A stretch of 64,000 bases of DNA from Winogradskyella psychrotolerans. GTDB taxonomy: Bacteria > Bacteroidota > Bacteroidia > Flavobacteriales > Flavobacteriaceae. A program made the position numbers and the translations under genes. Positions 33,545 to 41,302 of this stretch are shown piece after piece. The notes beneath the pieces were generated by a model. The model did not search any database and had not been told where the DNA came from. It saw nothing but the letters and a program-made list of their open reading frames with translations. The stretch's first letter is position 1. Each line of letters starts with the position of its first letter. The stretch covers positions 62,001 to 126,000 of the forward strand of contig NZ_JAHKPS010000028.1 of assembly GCF_018860565.1 (NCBI RefSeq), in the 5' to 3' direction.

Positions 33545-34257
33545 TTGTATTTGTCTAATAACAGATTAATAAATTTTTTATTCAGCCAAAATGATTGCTT
33601 AGTTATTTCTACTTTTCCATTAGTATATTCTCTGTAAGGAAGGTCATAGTCAAAACTATTCTTAGCATGTGGTCTTAAATGTATAAAGAAAGTTTCAGAT
33701 TGTTTAGGTAAATTATTCCTTGTCCTGTAATTCTGCCCATGTTTCACTCTTTCTAATTTCACTCCTTCTTTAATAATGTCTTTCGCTTCATTCCATTCTT
33801 TTCCAATCAACTCTAATTCATTTATATCTGGACACCAATAACTTAAATCACCTATTTTCCAATCATAATAATTATTATAAACACCCTTAACTTTGTTTTT
33901 TATTATGGGTAAAAAAAGATAATTATAGTTGAGTTGATTTCTTAAAGCAGCTCTTTCCAAAATGTCTGAACTTTCCCACTCTTCAAACAATATATTATAT
34001 AATGAAGTGTTTGAAAAGGACATAGCTTCGTAGCTCTTGTAAGTAGGATTAACCGGAATAAATTTAATAACAATATTGTAATCTTTTAAAACATCTAAAT
34101 TATATAATGAATTATTGTTAATATACTTTTTTACTATTACAGAAATAGCAGACTTATTGTATATATTATCTGTTTCCAAATCAATTATGTCTTTAATAGT
34201 TTTTTGTCGTAATAGATTATAAATTTCGTTAATTAAAATATTAGTATTGTGATTCAT
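33517..34257 (-). CDS. Protein with a stand-alone Sau3AI C-terminal-type domain
   Basis: The second half of this 246-residue protein (about 130-235) aligns with the C-terminal domain of the Sau3AI-like enzyme at 36021-37406. Shared features are a Y/FW..P.....L....W stretch, then HLRPHA (193-198; HVRPHA in the enzyme), D.Y.LP, an E.TK segment and FWLN (223-226; FWFN in the enzyme). In Sau3AI this domain is known to bind GATC DNA allosterically and not to cut. The catalytic DFxEAGIELK motif of the N-terminal domain is absent here. It may therefore supply DNA recognition to the NurA nuclease encoded next. The first 120 residues are unrecognised. Confidence 0.7.
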   Translation of the reverse strand: MNHNTNILINEIYNLLRQKTIKDIIDLETDNIYNKSAISVIVKKYINNNSLYNLDVLKDYNIVIKFIPVNPTYKSYEAMSFSNTSLYNILFEEWESSDILERAALRNQLNYNYLFLPIIKNKVKGVYNNYYDWKIGDLSYWCPDINELELIGKEWNEAKDIIKEGVKLERVKHGQNYRTRNNLPKQSETFFIHLRPHAKNSFDYDLPYREYTNGKVEITKQSFWLNKKFINLLLDKYKWKTNLREE

Positions 34258-34299
34258 ACAATTAAGAGTATTCTTAGAGTTAAATGTTTATTCAAAAAA

Positions 34300-34330
34300 C
34301 AAACTTATTAAAGTAAATATAAATTGTCAA
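34300..34330 (-). promoter_or_regulatory. Promoter for the Sau3AI-C-like/NurA operon
   Basis: On the minus strand TAAGTTTG (34300-34307) is a perfect TAnnTTTG, with TTG at 34328-34330, 20 bp upstream. It lies 42 bp before the start codon at 34257 and diverges from the restriction-modification promoter. Confidence 0.65.
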
Positions 34331-34438
34331 AATAGCTTCTTTATTAACATAAACCATTAAACAAAGCTAGAATATCTTTTTAAACATTTCATTGAATAAA
34401 TAATTTAGTATTAAACTTAGTAAATTAAAAAATATTTA

Positions 34439-34477
34439 TATATTTGGACAAATATTGTCTAAAACTTATTTGTCCAA
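34439..34477 (+). promoter_or_regulatory. Promoter and operator of the restriction-modification controller gene
   Basis: TATATTTG (34439-34446) is a -7 element. Overlapping it is a perfect 10-bp inverted repeat, TTGGACAAAT (34444-34453) and ATTTGTCCAA (34468-34477). Inside, GACAA (34447-34451) also faces TTGTC (34455-34459), giving three half-sites in all. The right arm ends at the controller's ATG. This matches the operator plan of restriction-modification C proteins, where the regulator binds its own promoter; here binding would cover the -7 and start region. Confidence 0.7.
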
Positions 34478-34785
34478 TGAAAACTTTAGGTGAAACTCTA
34501 AAAGAAGCTAGAGAAAAAACAGATTTAATTCTACGAAAGGTCTCAGCTGAAGTAGATATCGATCAATCTCTTATAAGTAAGTTCGAAAAAAACGAGCGAA
34601 AACCAACCAAAGAACAATTAATAAGATTAGCTAATTTCTATAATCTTAGTGAGAAGGACTTAATAATAAATTGGTATTCAGAAAAAATTGCAGAAGAATT
34701 GAAATATACAGAACAAACTACTGAAATTTTAAAAGTAGCAGAAGAAAAAATTAATTACTATAAAACTCAAAACAATGGTAAATAA
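34477..34785 (+). CDS. XRE-family controller protein of the restriction-modification system
   Basis: Starting at the ATG at 34477 the product has 102 residues: an XRE helix-turn-helix domain (about 1-60, with GETLKEAREKTDLILRKVS, DQSLISKFEKNERKP and LIRLANFYNL) plus a helical tail that may dimerise. A TTG at 34444 would add 11 residues, but that segment is the operator itself, so the ATG is preferred. It overlaps the methyltransferase gene by 11 bp. C proteins are known to time methylase and nuclease expression when the system enters a new host. The operator above supports autoregulation. Confidence 0.88.
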   Translation: MKTLGETLKEAREKTDLILRKVSAEVDIDQSLISKFEKNERKPTKEQLIRLANFYNLSEKDLIINWYSEKIAEELKYTEQTTEILKVAEEKINYYKTQNNGK

Positions 34786-36007
34786 AAAAATAAAAGTAGT
34801 TGAGCTATTTGCTGGTGTTGGAGGGTTTCGTCTTGGTTTAGAAAAAAACAACTATGAAATTGTTTGGAGTAACCAATGGGAACCTTCAACTAAAATCCAA
34901 CACGCTTCAAAAGTTTATGAAGCTCGTTTCGGAAAGGAAAACCACTCTAATGAAGATATAAACGAAGTTGTAACAAGAGATGTAGAAGAAATTCCTGACC
35001 ACGATTTACTCGTTGGTGGGTTTCCTTGTCAAGATTATTCTGTTGCTACAACTTTACACAATTCAAAAGGCTTAAAAGGAAAAAAAGGAGTGCTTTGGTG
35101 GTCAATTCATAAAATATTAGAGAACAAAAAAAATAAGCCGAAGTATTTATTTTTAGAAAATGTAGACCGACTTCTGAAATCGCCCGCAAAACAAAGAGGT
35201 CGTGATTTTGCTGTGATGTTACAAAGTTTAAATGATTTAGGCTATGCAGTTGAATGGCGAGTAATCAATGCCGCTGAATATGGAATGCCACAAAGAAGAA
35301 GAAGAGTTTTCTTTATTGGTTATCATAAATCGACAGATGCCTATAAAAAACTACATAAAGCTAATAAAATAGATTGGCTGACGGAAGAAGGAACTATAGC
35401 TAAGGCTTTTCCTGTAGCAAAAACAAACGCAATTCAAGAAGTTGAGTTAAAAGGTGATTTAGTTGAAATAACTAATAATTTCAATAAAGATGGAAAATTG
35501 TCACCTTTTCTAAATACGGGAATACTCATTAAAGGTAAGGTTTTTACAACTAAAACAGTACCAAACTATGATGGACCAAAAACGGTACTTGGCAGTATTT
35601 TACAAAACGGAGAAGTTACATCAGAGTTTTTTATTGATGAAAAAGACAAACCTAAATGGGAGTATTTAAAAGGAGCTAAAAAAGAAAAGAGAACAACTAA
35701 GGAAGGATTTGAATATAACTACAGTGAAGGAGGAATGATCTACCCTGATGCTTTAGATAATGCTTCTAGAACTATAATTACAGGTGAAGGTGGTAAATCT
35801 GCTTCAAGGTTTAAACATGTAATTGTTTCTGATAGAGGCCTGCGAAGATTAACACCTATCGAATTAGAGAGACTAAATATGTTTCCTGATAATCACACAA
35901 AATTAGATGGAATTACAGACACTAAACGAGCATTTTTTATGGGAAATGCCTTAGTCGTTGGTGTAATTGAAAAAATTGGTAAAGAACTATATAAACTGAT
36001 AAATTAA
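34775..36007 (+). CDS. DNA (cytosine-5-)-methyltransferase, GATC type inferred
   Basis: The 410-residue protein has all main C5-methyltransferase motifs: motif I ELFAGVGGFRLGL (10-22), motif IV GGFPCQDYS with catalytic C85, motif VI LENVDRL, and motif VIII RRRRVFFIG. Motifs IX and X follow (RRLTPIELERLNMFPD, FFMGNALVVGVI). A variable target-recognition region lies about 200-300. Paired with a Sau3AI-like nuclease, it probably methylates the cytosine of GATC. It overlaps the controller gene by 11 bp and precedes the nuclease gene by 13 bp. Confidence 0.95.
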   Translation: MVNKKIKVVELFAGVGGFRLGLEKNNYEIVWSNQWEPSTKIQHASKVYEARFGKENHSNEDINEVVTRDVEEIPDHDLLVGGFPCQDYSVATTLHNSKGLKGKKGVLWWSIHKILENKKNKPKYLFLENVDRLLKSPAKQRGRDFAVMLQSLNDLGYAVEWRVINAAEYGMPQRRRRVFFIGYHKSTDAYKKLHKANKIDWLTEEGTIAKAFPVAKTNAIQEVELKGDLVEITNNFNKDGKLSPFLNTGILIKGKVFTTKTVPNYDGPKTVLGSILQNGEVTSEFFIDEKDKPKWEYLKGAKKEKRTTKEGFEYNYSEGGMIYPDALDNASRTIITGEGGKSASRFKHVIVSDRGLRRLTPIELERLNMFPDNHTKLDGITDTKRAFFMGNALVVGVIEKIGKELYKLIN

Positions 36008-36020
36008 ACTGAAACCAAAC

Positions 36021-37406
36021 ATGTTCGATTTAAATTCAGAAGATTCAATTATAAGCTATGCAAAGCAACTAAAAGGGCAAACCTTAAGAGAAGCGTGTGG
36101 CGTAGAAATTGAAAAACATGGCTACAAAGGAAAAGGGAATTTCGGTCAAATATTAGAAAAATTTTATTTTGGCTATGAGCCAAATTCTGACGCGGAACCT
36201 GATTTTAAAGAAGCAGGAATTGAACTAAAATCAAGTCCATTAAAAACTTTAAAAAATGGAGAATTTCGTTCAAAAGAAAGACTTGTTCTAAACATTATAA
36301 ATTATTTAGAAGTTCATAAAGAAAATTTTGAAAACAGTACGTTTTGGAAGAAAAACGCACATTTACTTCTGGTGTTTTATCTTCACGATAGAGATTCAAA
36401 TTTACTTGATTATATTATAAAATTAGTTGATGATTGGCAATATCCAAATGAAGATTTAAAAATCATTAAACAAGATTGGGAGTTTATCAATCAAAAAATC
36501 ATGGATGGAAAAGCTCACGAATTATCAGAAGGAGACACCTTTTATCTCGGAGCTTGTACAAAAGGTTCAACAGCCTTAAAATCCTTTAGAGACCAACCAT
36601 TTAACGAAAAACAAGCAAAACAAAGAGCTTATTCTCTTAAACAAGGTTATGTAAATCATATAATTGCAAATATCGCTCAAGAAGAAACTGCGGTTTATGG
36701 AAAAATAATCGAACGACCAGAAATTCTAGACAAAGTACGTTCAATTGAAGAAATAGTTATCTTAAAATTCCATCCATTTTATGGCAAATCTGCAGAACAG
36801 ATTAAACAAGAATTAGGCTTGGAACTAAACCAAAAAGCTAAAAGTTATTTTGCGAACCTTACAAATGCAATTCTTGGAATTGAACTAGGTAAAAAAATAG
36901 TAGAATTTGAAAAAGCTGGAATTATTGTAAAAACTATTCGACTTAAAAAAAATAATTTACCAAAAGAGGATATTTCCTTTCCAACATTTGAATATCGAGA
37001 ACTCATAGAAACAGATTGGGAAGATTCAGATTTTAAAAATATTTTAGAAAGCAAATTTTTCTTTGTGTTCTATCAATTTGAGGGAAAGAATTTGATTTTA
37101 AGAAAAGTTAAGTTTTGGAATATGCCTCATTCCGACATTCTTATTGCTAAAAATGTCTGGGATAAAATGGTACAGACGGTTTCAAAAGGTACAATTGTAA
37201 AAGAAGTTACTGAGAAAGGTATTAGAAAAACATATTTCCCAAAGAAAACTGAAAATCACGTCAGTCATGTTAGACCTCATGCTCAAACTCGAAATGACAC
37301 ATATAAATTACCTGTTCCAGATAAATTAACTGGCTTAACAGAATATACCAAACATTGTTTTTGGTTTAATGCAAGTTATGTTCGAGATGAGATATATCTA
37401 AAATAA
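36021..37406 (+). CDS. Sau3AI-type type II restriction endonuclease (GATC inferred)
   Basis: The 461-residue protein has a MutH-like N-terminal catalytic domain with the PD-(D/E)xK residues D61, E68 and K70 in DFKEAGIELK. A second MutH-like domain lacks that motif and ends in HVRPHA (416-421), DTYKLP and CFWFN (446-450). The two-domain plan and length match Sau3AI and LlaKR2I, which cut GATC and use the C-terminal domain for allosteric DNA binding. It follows the C5 methyltransferase, completing a C-M-R operon. It is convergent with a small gene at its 3' end (9-bp overlap). Confidence 0.92.
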   Translation: MFDLNSEDSIISYAKQLKGQTLREACGVEIEKHGYKGKGNFGQILEKFYFGYEPNSDAEPDFKEAGIELKSSPLKTLKNGEFRSKERLVLNIINYLEVHKENFENSTFWKKNAHLLLVFYLHDRDSNLLDYIIKLVDDWQYPNEDLKIIKQDWEFINQKIMDGKAHELSEGDTFYLGACTKGSTALKSFRDQPFNEKQAKQRAYSLKQGYVNHIIANIAQEETAVYGKIIERPEILDKVRSIEEIVILKFHPFYGKSAEQIKQELGLELNQKAKSYFANLTNAILGIELGKKIVEFEKAGIIVKTIRLKKNNLPKEDISFPTFEYRELIETDWEDSDFKNILESKFFFVFYQFEGKNLILRKVKFWNMPHSDILIAKNVWDKMVQTVSKGTIVKEVTEKGIRKTYFPKKTENHVSHVRPHAQTRNDTYKLPVPDKLTGLTEYTKHCFWFNASYVRDEIYLK

Positions 37407-37631
37407 ATCATGATCTCCATGCTCAAGATAATAATCTAATTCAAAAGTTTGTCCTTCATCAACTTCTAAATCTTTAGCAAATCCCATACTTACTTGTCCC
37501 GTTTTTAAATCATGTAATCTAGCTTTTGACCTAATACCATTATCTATAAAGTCTAATATTACATAAAGTTGATTAAAATTTTCTTCAAGTCCTTGGTATT
37601 TTACAATTTGGCCTCTTCTATTTGGTTTCAT
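37398..37631 (-). CDS. Small protein of unknown function
   Basis: From the ATG at 37631 the product has 77 residues beginning MKPNRRGQIVKYQ, with alternating charged and hydrophobic residues suggesting a small beta-rich fold, and an acidic end (EHGDHDLF). An in-frame ATG at 37682 would add 17 residues that look less conserved in character. No family was recognised with certainty. It overlaps the restriction nuclease gene convergently by 9 bp. It may be a passenger of the island. Confidence 0.5.
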   Translation of the reverse strand: MKPNRRGQIVKYQGLEENFNQLYVILDFIDNGIRSKARLHDLKTGQVSMGFAKDLEVDEGQTFELDYYLEHGDHDLF

Positions 37632-37712
37632 ACTATAACTATTTTTACCAAATATACTAGCTAAAATATTGGTGGTCAACATACAATTAGTAGCATTTTA
37701 AAAGTCTCTTTC

Positions 37713-37863
37713 ACACCCCTAAAGTCCCCTCAAGGGGACATTTGATAAAGGAAAATAGAATATTCATCAGGTTTATCGATTGGGTAATGGTAAAATAAAT
37801 TTAATTTTTTATCACTTATGCTCGTTGGTATGGAATGTCCCCTTGAGGGGACCTTAGGGGTGT
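37713..37863. repeat. Long palindrome (30-bp arms) beside the DUF559 gene, copy 1
   Basis: The arm 37713-37742 (starts ACACCCCTAAAGTCCCCT) pairs with 37834-37863 (ends GGACCTTAGGGGTGT) at all but one position, around a 91-bp AT-rich loop. Each arm also contains a small palindrome (GTCCCC..GGGGAC). A T-run follows the right arm. A diverged second copy lies at 38269-38466. Confidence 0.9.
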
Positions 37864-37876
37864 TTTTTGTTAGAAC

Positions 37877-38242
37877 TTATTCTGTCAATTCCTTTACCTT
37901 CTCCTCTATAACCAACAACACACTAAACATATTCTTTTTAACCTCCTCATTAGAAAACCTCAAAAAAGTAACACCATAAGCCTCTAATTCACTTTGTCGT
38001 TTAGCATCATATTGAAAATTATACTCATGACTATCGCCATCAATTTCAATCACCAACCGAATTTCATGACAATAAAAATCAGCGATATATTCTAGCATTG
38101 GAACCTGTCTATGAAACTGAACACCATATGCACGCTGTTTTATATGTTGCCAGAGTAATACTTCTGGTAAGGTGCTATTTTTTCTTAACTGTCTAGCACG
38201 TTCCTTTAGGTCTGGGTTGTATGGAATTATTTTGTTTTTCAT
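37877..38242 (-). CDS. DUF559-family endonuclease-like protein
   Basis: This 121-residue protein belongs to the DUF559 group (very-short-patch-repair endonuclease-like, PD-(D/E)xK fold). The N-terminus has ARQLRKNSTLPEVLLWQHIK. The core has FHRQVPMLEYIADFYC followed by VIEIDGDSH, carrying candidate metal ligands, and FLRFSNEEV. The cutting target and role of this family are not known. It lies between two copies of a long palindrome, and a decayed copy of its own 3' end lies beyond the second palindrome, so the palindrome-gene unit was tandemly duplicated. Confidence 0.88.
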   Translation of the reverse strand: MKNKIIPYNPDLKERARQLRKNSTLPEVLLWQHIKQRAYGVQFHRQVPMLEYIADFYCHEIRLVIEIDGDSHEYNFQYDAKRQSELEAYGVTFLRFSNEEVKKNMFSVLLVIEEKVKELTE

Positions 38243-38268
38243 TTTATTAATTTATCACTTATCTATTT

Positions 38269-38466
38269 ACAACCCTAAAGTCCCCTCAAGGGGACATTTG
38301 ATAAAGGAAAATAGAATATTCATAGGATTTATAGATTGAGTATTGGTAAAATAAATTTAATTTTTTACACTTTTCTTTGTTGGTTTGGAATGTCCCCTTG
38401 AGGATTATTGAGATGAAAATATATTTTCATTGAAGATACCGAGCGTAGCTCATGAGGGGTGTTTCC
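38269..38466. repeat. Long palindrome, copy 2, right arm interrupted
   Basis: The left arm and loop match copy 1 closely (ACCCTAAAGTCCCCTCAAGG, then a similar 90-bp loop). The right arm (TGTCCCCTTGAGG from about 38391) is broken by roughly 50 bp and resumes as AGGGGTGTTT at 38455. The inserted piece contains the perfect 18-bp palindrome ATGAAAATATATTTTCAT. Confidence 0.85.
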
Positions 38467-38512
38467 CTACCAATTCCCCAACCTTTTCCTCAACAACCAA
38501 CAAAACACTAAA
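38450..38512 (-). pseudogene. Decayed 3' end of a second DUF559 gene
   Basis: Read leftward, the codons give FSVLLVVEEKVGELVGK, matching FSVLLVIEEKVKELTE at the end of the intact DUF559 protein, then run a few codons to a stop at 38450-38452. Everything upstream of these codons is missing. Its place after palindrome copy 2 mirrors the intact unit. Confidence 0.8.
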
Positions 38513-38597
38513 CCACAGTAATTTACAAAATTATCAAACAAAAAAAAGCCTTGATTACATAATAATCAAGGCTACTAAATAAAGATATTGCTTTATT

Positions 38598-39524
38598 CTA
38601 CTTCTTCAAAAGCTTTTCTGTATGCGTCTTACCATCATTGGTAACCACGTTTAACATATAAACTCCAGAAACAAGACGACTAACATCTAATGCATCTACA
38701 GAAGTACGTTCCATTAATTGCTGTCCATTTAAATTATAAACAGACACCTGTGCCACCTCTTCGCTCTGAATACCTGTAATTTGTAATTCATCTGCAACCG
38801 GATTTGGATAAATACGTAATGCTGAGGCATCAGCAACATCATCAACACTTAAAGTACCGCTTTCATAACTAAAATTATCGTAATAAGCATCACCACCATA
38901 ATTGTTATGCAACATATTAAAACCTACAATATCAACAGACGTAAAATTGCTACGTGTATGCGCCAAGACATCATTTAAATAATACTTTAATTCTGTGGCA
39001 GTCACTTCAATTTTAACATGTAACCAAGTATTTGGAATCCATTCTGCTCCGTCAATATAGGCAGCCGTATAATTGATGTCATCTATGGTATAAATAAATC
39101 CTCTATATTCCATAGCAATGCCTGCTACAGGAACAAAATCATCATTGGCATCAATACCAAAAAGCGTCATTTCAAAATCCGCTCCATTAGTTTCTGTAAC
39201 TAAAACATCATAAGAGAATGTAAAATCCTCAAATGATTTTGGAGTATCAAAACTCTTCACAGCACCAAAGATTGGTAACCATTGAAAATCAAAACTTGAT
39301 TCGTAAGAATTTTTAAAGGCATAAGCACCATCTGAAGCTTCCTCATCAGATACGATTTGATTCTGAAGAAAAGCACCATCGCTATCCTCAGTAACTTCCC
39401 AACCATTTTGATTGTTTAGTGTTCCTAAAGTATAAGATTCACTGGTTTCAAAGGAAATTGTTTCCTGACTAAAAACGCCTCCGGTAAGCAATAACATGAG
39501 GCCAATTGCGTAATTTTTTATCAT
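38598..39524 (-). CDS. Secreted protein with T9SS type A sorting domain
   Basis: The 308-residue protein has a signal peptide (to about residue 19, ending VFSQ). A jelly-roll/concanavalin-like beta-sandwich region (about 25-220, with FETSESYTLGTLNNQNGW and YYLNDVLAHTR) resembles the LamG-like domains of surface proteins. The C-terminal sorting domain has IYPNPVADELQI, VYNLNGQQLM and SGVYMLNV. It is probably displayed or released by the type IX system; its ligand is unknown. It marks the return to ordinary chromosomal content after the island. Confidence 0.88.
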   Translation of the reverse strand: MIKNYAIGLMLLLTGGVFSQETISFETSESYTLGTLNNQNGWEVTEDSDGAFLQNQIVSDEEASDGAYAFKNSYESSFDFQWLPIFGAVKSFDTPKSFEDFTFSYDVLVTETNGADFEMTLFGIDANDDFVPVAGIAMEYRGFIYTIDDINYTAAYIDGAEWIPNTWLHVKIEVTATELKYYLNDVLAHTRSNFTSVDIVGFNMLHNNYGGDAYYDNFSYESGTLSVDDVADASALRIYPNPVADELQITGIQSEEVAQVSVYNLNGQQLMERTSVDALDVSRLVSGVYMLNVVTNDGKTHTEKLLKK

Positions 39525-40125
39525 ATTTTTTATTGTTTAGAGCCATAAAATTAATATTATCACAACAGAAACACGAAACAATTAACACTTCAAAACGCCC
39601 AATTTTAATAGTTAATTGAGTATCTGACAACTATCATTATTCACTATTTAAGATATTAATGCTTAAAAAACTATTTAAATCTCTTAAACAAGATACTCTT
39701 AACACTTTTCTAATATAAAAATACTCGTAAACGCTAAACATCCTATACCTAACCCTAGGTTCTCCCGTAGCTCCTTCGGGTTAACCTCGGGTATGCGTCG
39801 GGTGTGCGTCGGGTCAACCTCGGGTAGAACCAACTTAGTATAAACTAAAAGAATAAATAATATAACCCACAAATCAGACTGAAGTAAACAACTTAAGACT
39901 AACAAAGCTTCCTCTTTTTACATCTCTCCAAAACACTCATTAACACCCAATAAGAAACCGATATAAAATAAAAGCTTAAATTAGCAAACGCGTATATTTT
40001 GCAAGCAACTATCGTTCTGTTTCAACCGTTTTGTGGCTTTCTTAGGGATGAAGATCATAATTCTAGTAAAATTGTGGTTGACACTAGTCGTAATTGGTTA
40101 AAAGCTCATTAAATATTATCACATT
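39525..40125. repeat. 601-bp gap with an 11-bp tandem array (39776-39830)
   Basis: Five copies of TCGGGT occur exactly every 11 bp (39776, 39787, 39798, 39809, 39820), with variable 5-bp fillers in which ACC and GCG alternate. GGTTCT (39759-39764) and AGAACC (39826-39831) face each other across it, so the RNA could fold. The block is GC-rich against its AT-rich surroundings. The frames through it are open on the minus strand, but the product looks artefactual. The rest of the gap shows no convincing gene. Confidence 0.75.
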
Positions 40126-41292
40126 ATGAAGTACCGTTTTTTAATTTCCATTTTAATACTTAATGTTCTATTAACATCTTGTAATGGAAATAAAACCAAC
40201 CAACCTGTTATTGGTGCAGATGAATTACAAAAAAACAACATCTTACCTAGTGATAACGCAAAAGAGTTCTCTTTAAAAGACTTTTACACCTATGATAGCA
40301 GACTAGCTTATAAAACGGATAGTATTTTTAATACCATGACGGACTCCGAACGCGTGGCACAGATGATAATAGCTTCTATTGGCGAATTAGGTCATGATTT
40401 AAACAAAGCCAAACTCCTTGTAGAAAACAAAAAAGTTGGTGGCTTTGTCATCTTAAAAGGCACCAAAGAAGATCACAAAAGCGCTATCGAAACACTTAAT
40501 GCTACAGCTAAAAAGCATAATTCATTTGGCCTTTTATTTAGTGCTGATGCAGAACCAAGCCTTTTTAACAGCCGTATTGTAGGATCGCAACCCGTAAAAA
40601 ACACAGTGGATTTAACATCTATTAGCGAAGTAGATGCAGTAGCTAAAACCATAAGTAACGAATTACATTATCTTGGAGTGCATCAAAACTATGCTCCGGT
40701 TTTGGATGTTAGTGAAAATAATTCAGCCATAACCAACAGAAGTTTTGGCGCTAATCCTAAAGATGTGATTAACAAGAGTAACGCATTTGTAGAACGCACC
40801 CAAAATGAAAATATAGTAGCCACCGTAAAACATTTCCCAGGACATGGTTTAGTCACAGGTGACTCGCATTTCAATACGGTTTTTATTGATGGTGATTTAC
40901 TAGAACTCGATAATTATAAACCCATAATAGACAACGGAGTCATAAGTGTCATGGTCGCTCATATTTCGATAAAGAACAATCCAAAATACAACACCTTTAA
41001 TGTTCCAGCATCGTGTTCTAAGAAAATAGTAACTGGACTTTTAAAAAACGAATTAAACTTTAAAGGTCTCATTGTTTCCGACGGCATGAAAATGAATGGT
41101 TTGCAAAACATTCCAAAAGCAACATTAGAAGCCTCAAAGGCAGGTTGTGATATTATTTTAATTCCTAAAAATGAAGATGATACAGCCCAATTAATTTTAA
41201 ACGAAATGAAAACTAATGCAGCTTACAAAGCTCAAGTATACGAATCTGTAATGAAAATAATTCGCTTAAAAACGTGCTTAGGTATTGAATAA
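40126..41292 (+). CDS. GH3 family lipoprotein, NagZ-like
   Basis: The 388-residue protein has a lipoprotein signal with Cys19 (LLTSCNG). A glycoside hydrolase family 3 N-terminal barrel follows: GGFVILKG, YAPVLDVSENNS, NRSFGANP, KHFPGHG at 235-241 with the DSH dyad at 246-248, and the nucleophile D319 in LIVSDGMKM. This single-domain form is the NagZ type (beta-N-acetylglucosaminidase with an Asp-His catalytic pair), which acts on peptidoglycan fragments or other GlcNAc glycosides. As a lipoprotein it would act in the periplasm or at the surface, unlike cytoplasmic E. coli NagZ. Confidence 0.9.
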   Translation: MKYRFLISILILNVLLTSCNGNKTNQPVIGADELQKNNILPSDNAKEFSLKDFYTYDSRLAYKTDSIFNTMTDSERVAQMIIASIGELGHDLNKAKLLVENKKVGGFVILKGTKEDHKSAIETLNATAKKHNSFGLLFSADAEPSLFNSRIVGSQPVKNTVDLTSISEVDAVAKTISNELHYLGVHQNYAPVLDVSENNSAITNRSFGANPKDVINKSNAFVERTQNENIVATVKHFPGHGLVTGDSHFNTVFIDGDLLELDNYKPIIDNGVISVMVAHISIKNNPKYNTFNVPASCSKKIVTGLLKNELNFKGLIVSDGMKMNGLQNIPKATLEASKAGCDIILIPKNEDDTAQLILNEMKTNAAYKAQVYESVMKIIRLKTCLGIE

Positions 41293-41302
41293 ATAGAACA
41301 CC

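Noticed and set aside
39699..39905. Open frame of 68 codons on the minus strand through the TCGGGT array
   Set aside because: The protein is made by the tandem repeat (EVDPTHTRRIPEVNP) and has no start signal or family; it looks like a by-product of the repeat.
40047..40112. Frame ending VVDTSRNWLKAH resembles the end of DNA polymerase I (VDTGLNWLEAH)
   Set aside because: Only about 11 residues match, upstream residues do not resemble PolA, and there is no start codon; chance is more likely than a polA fragment.
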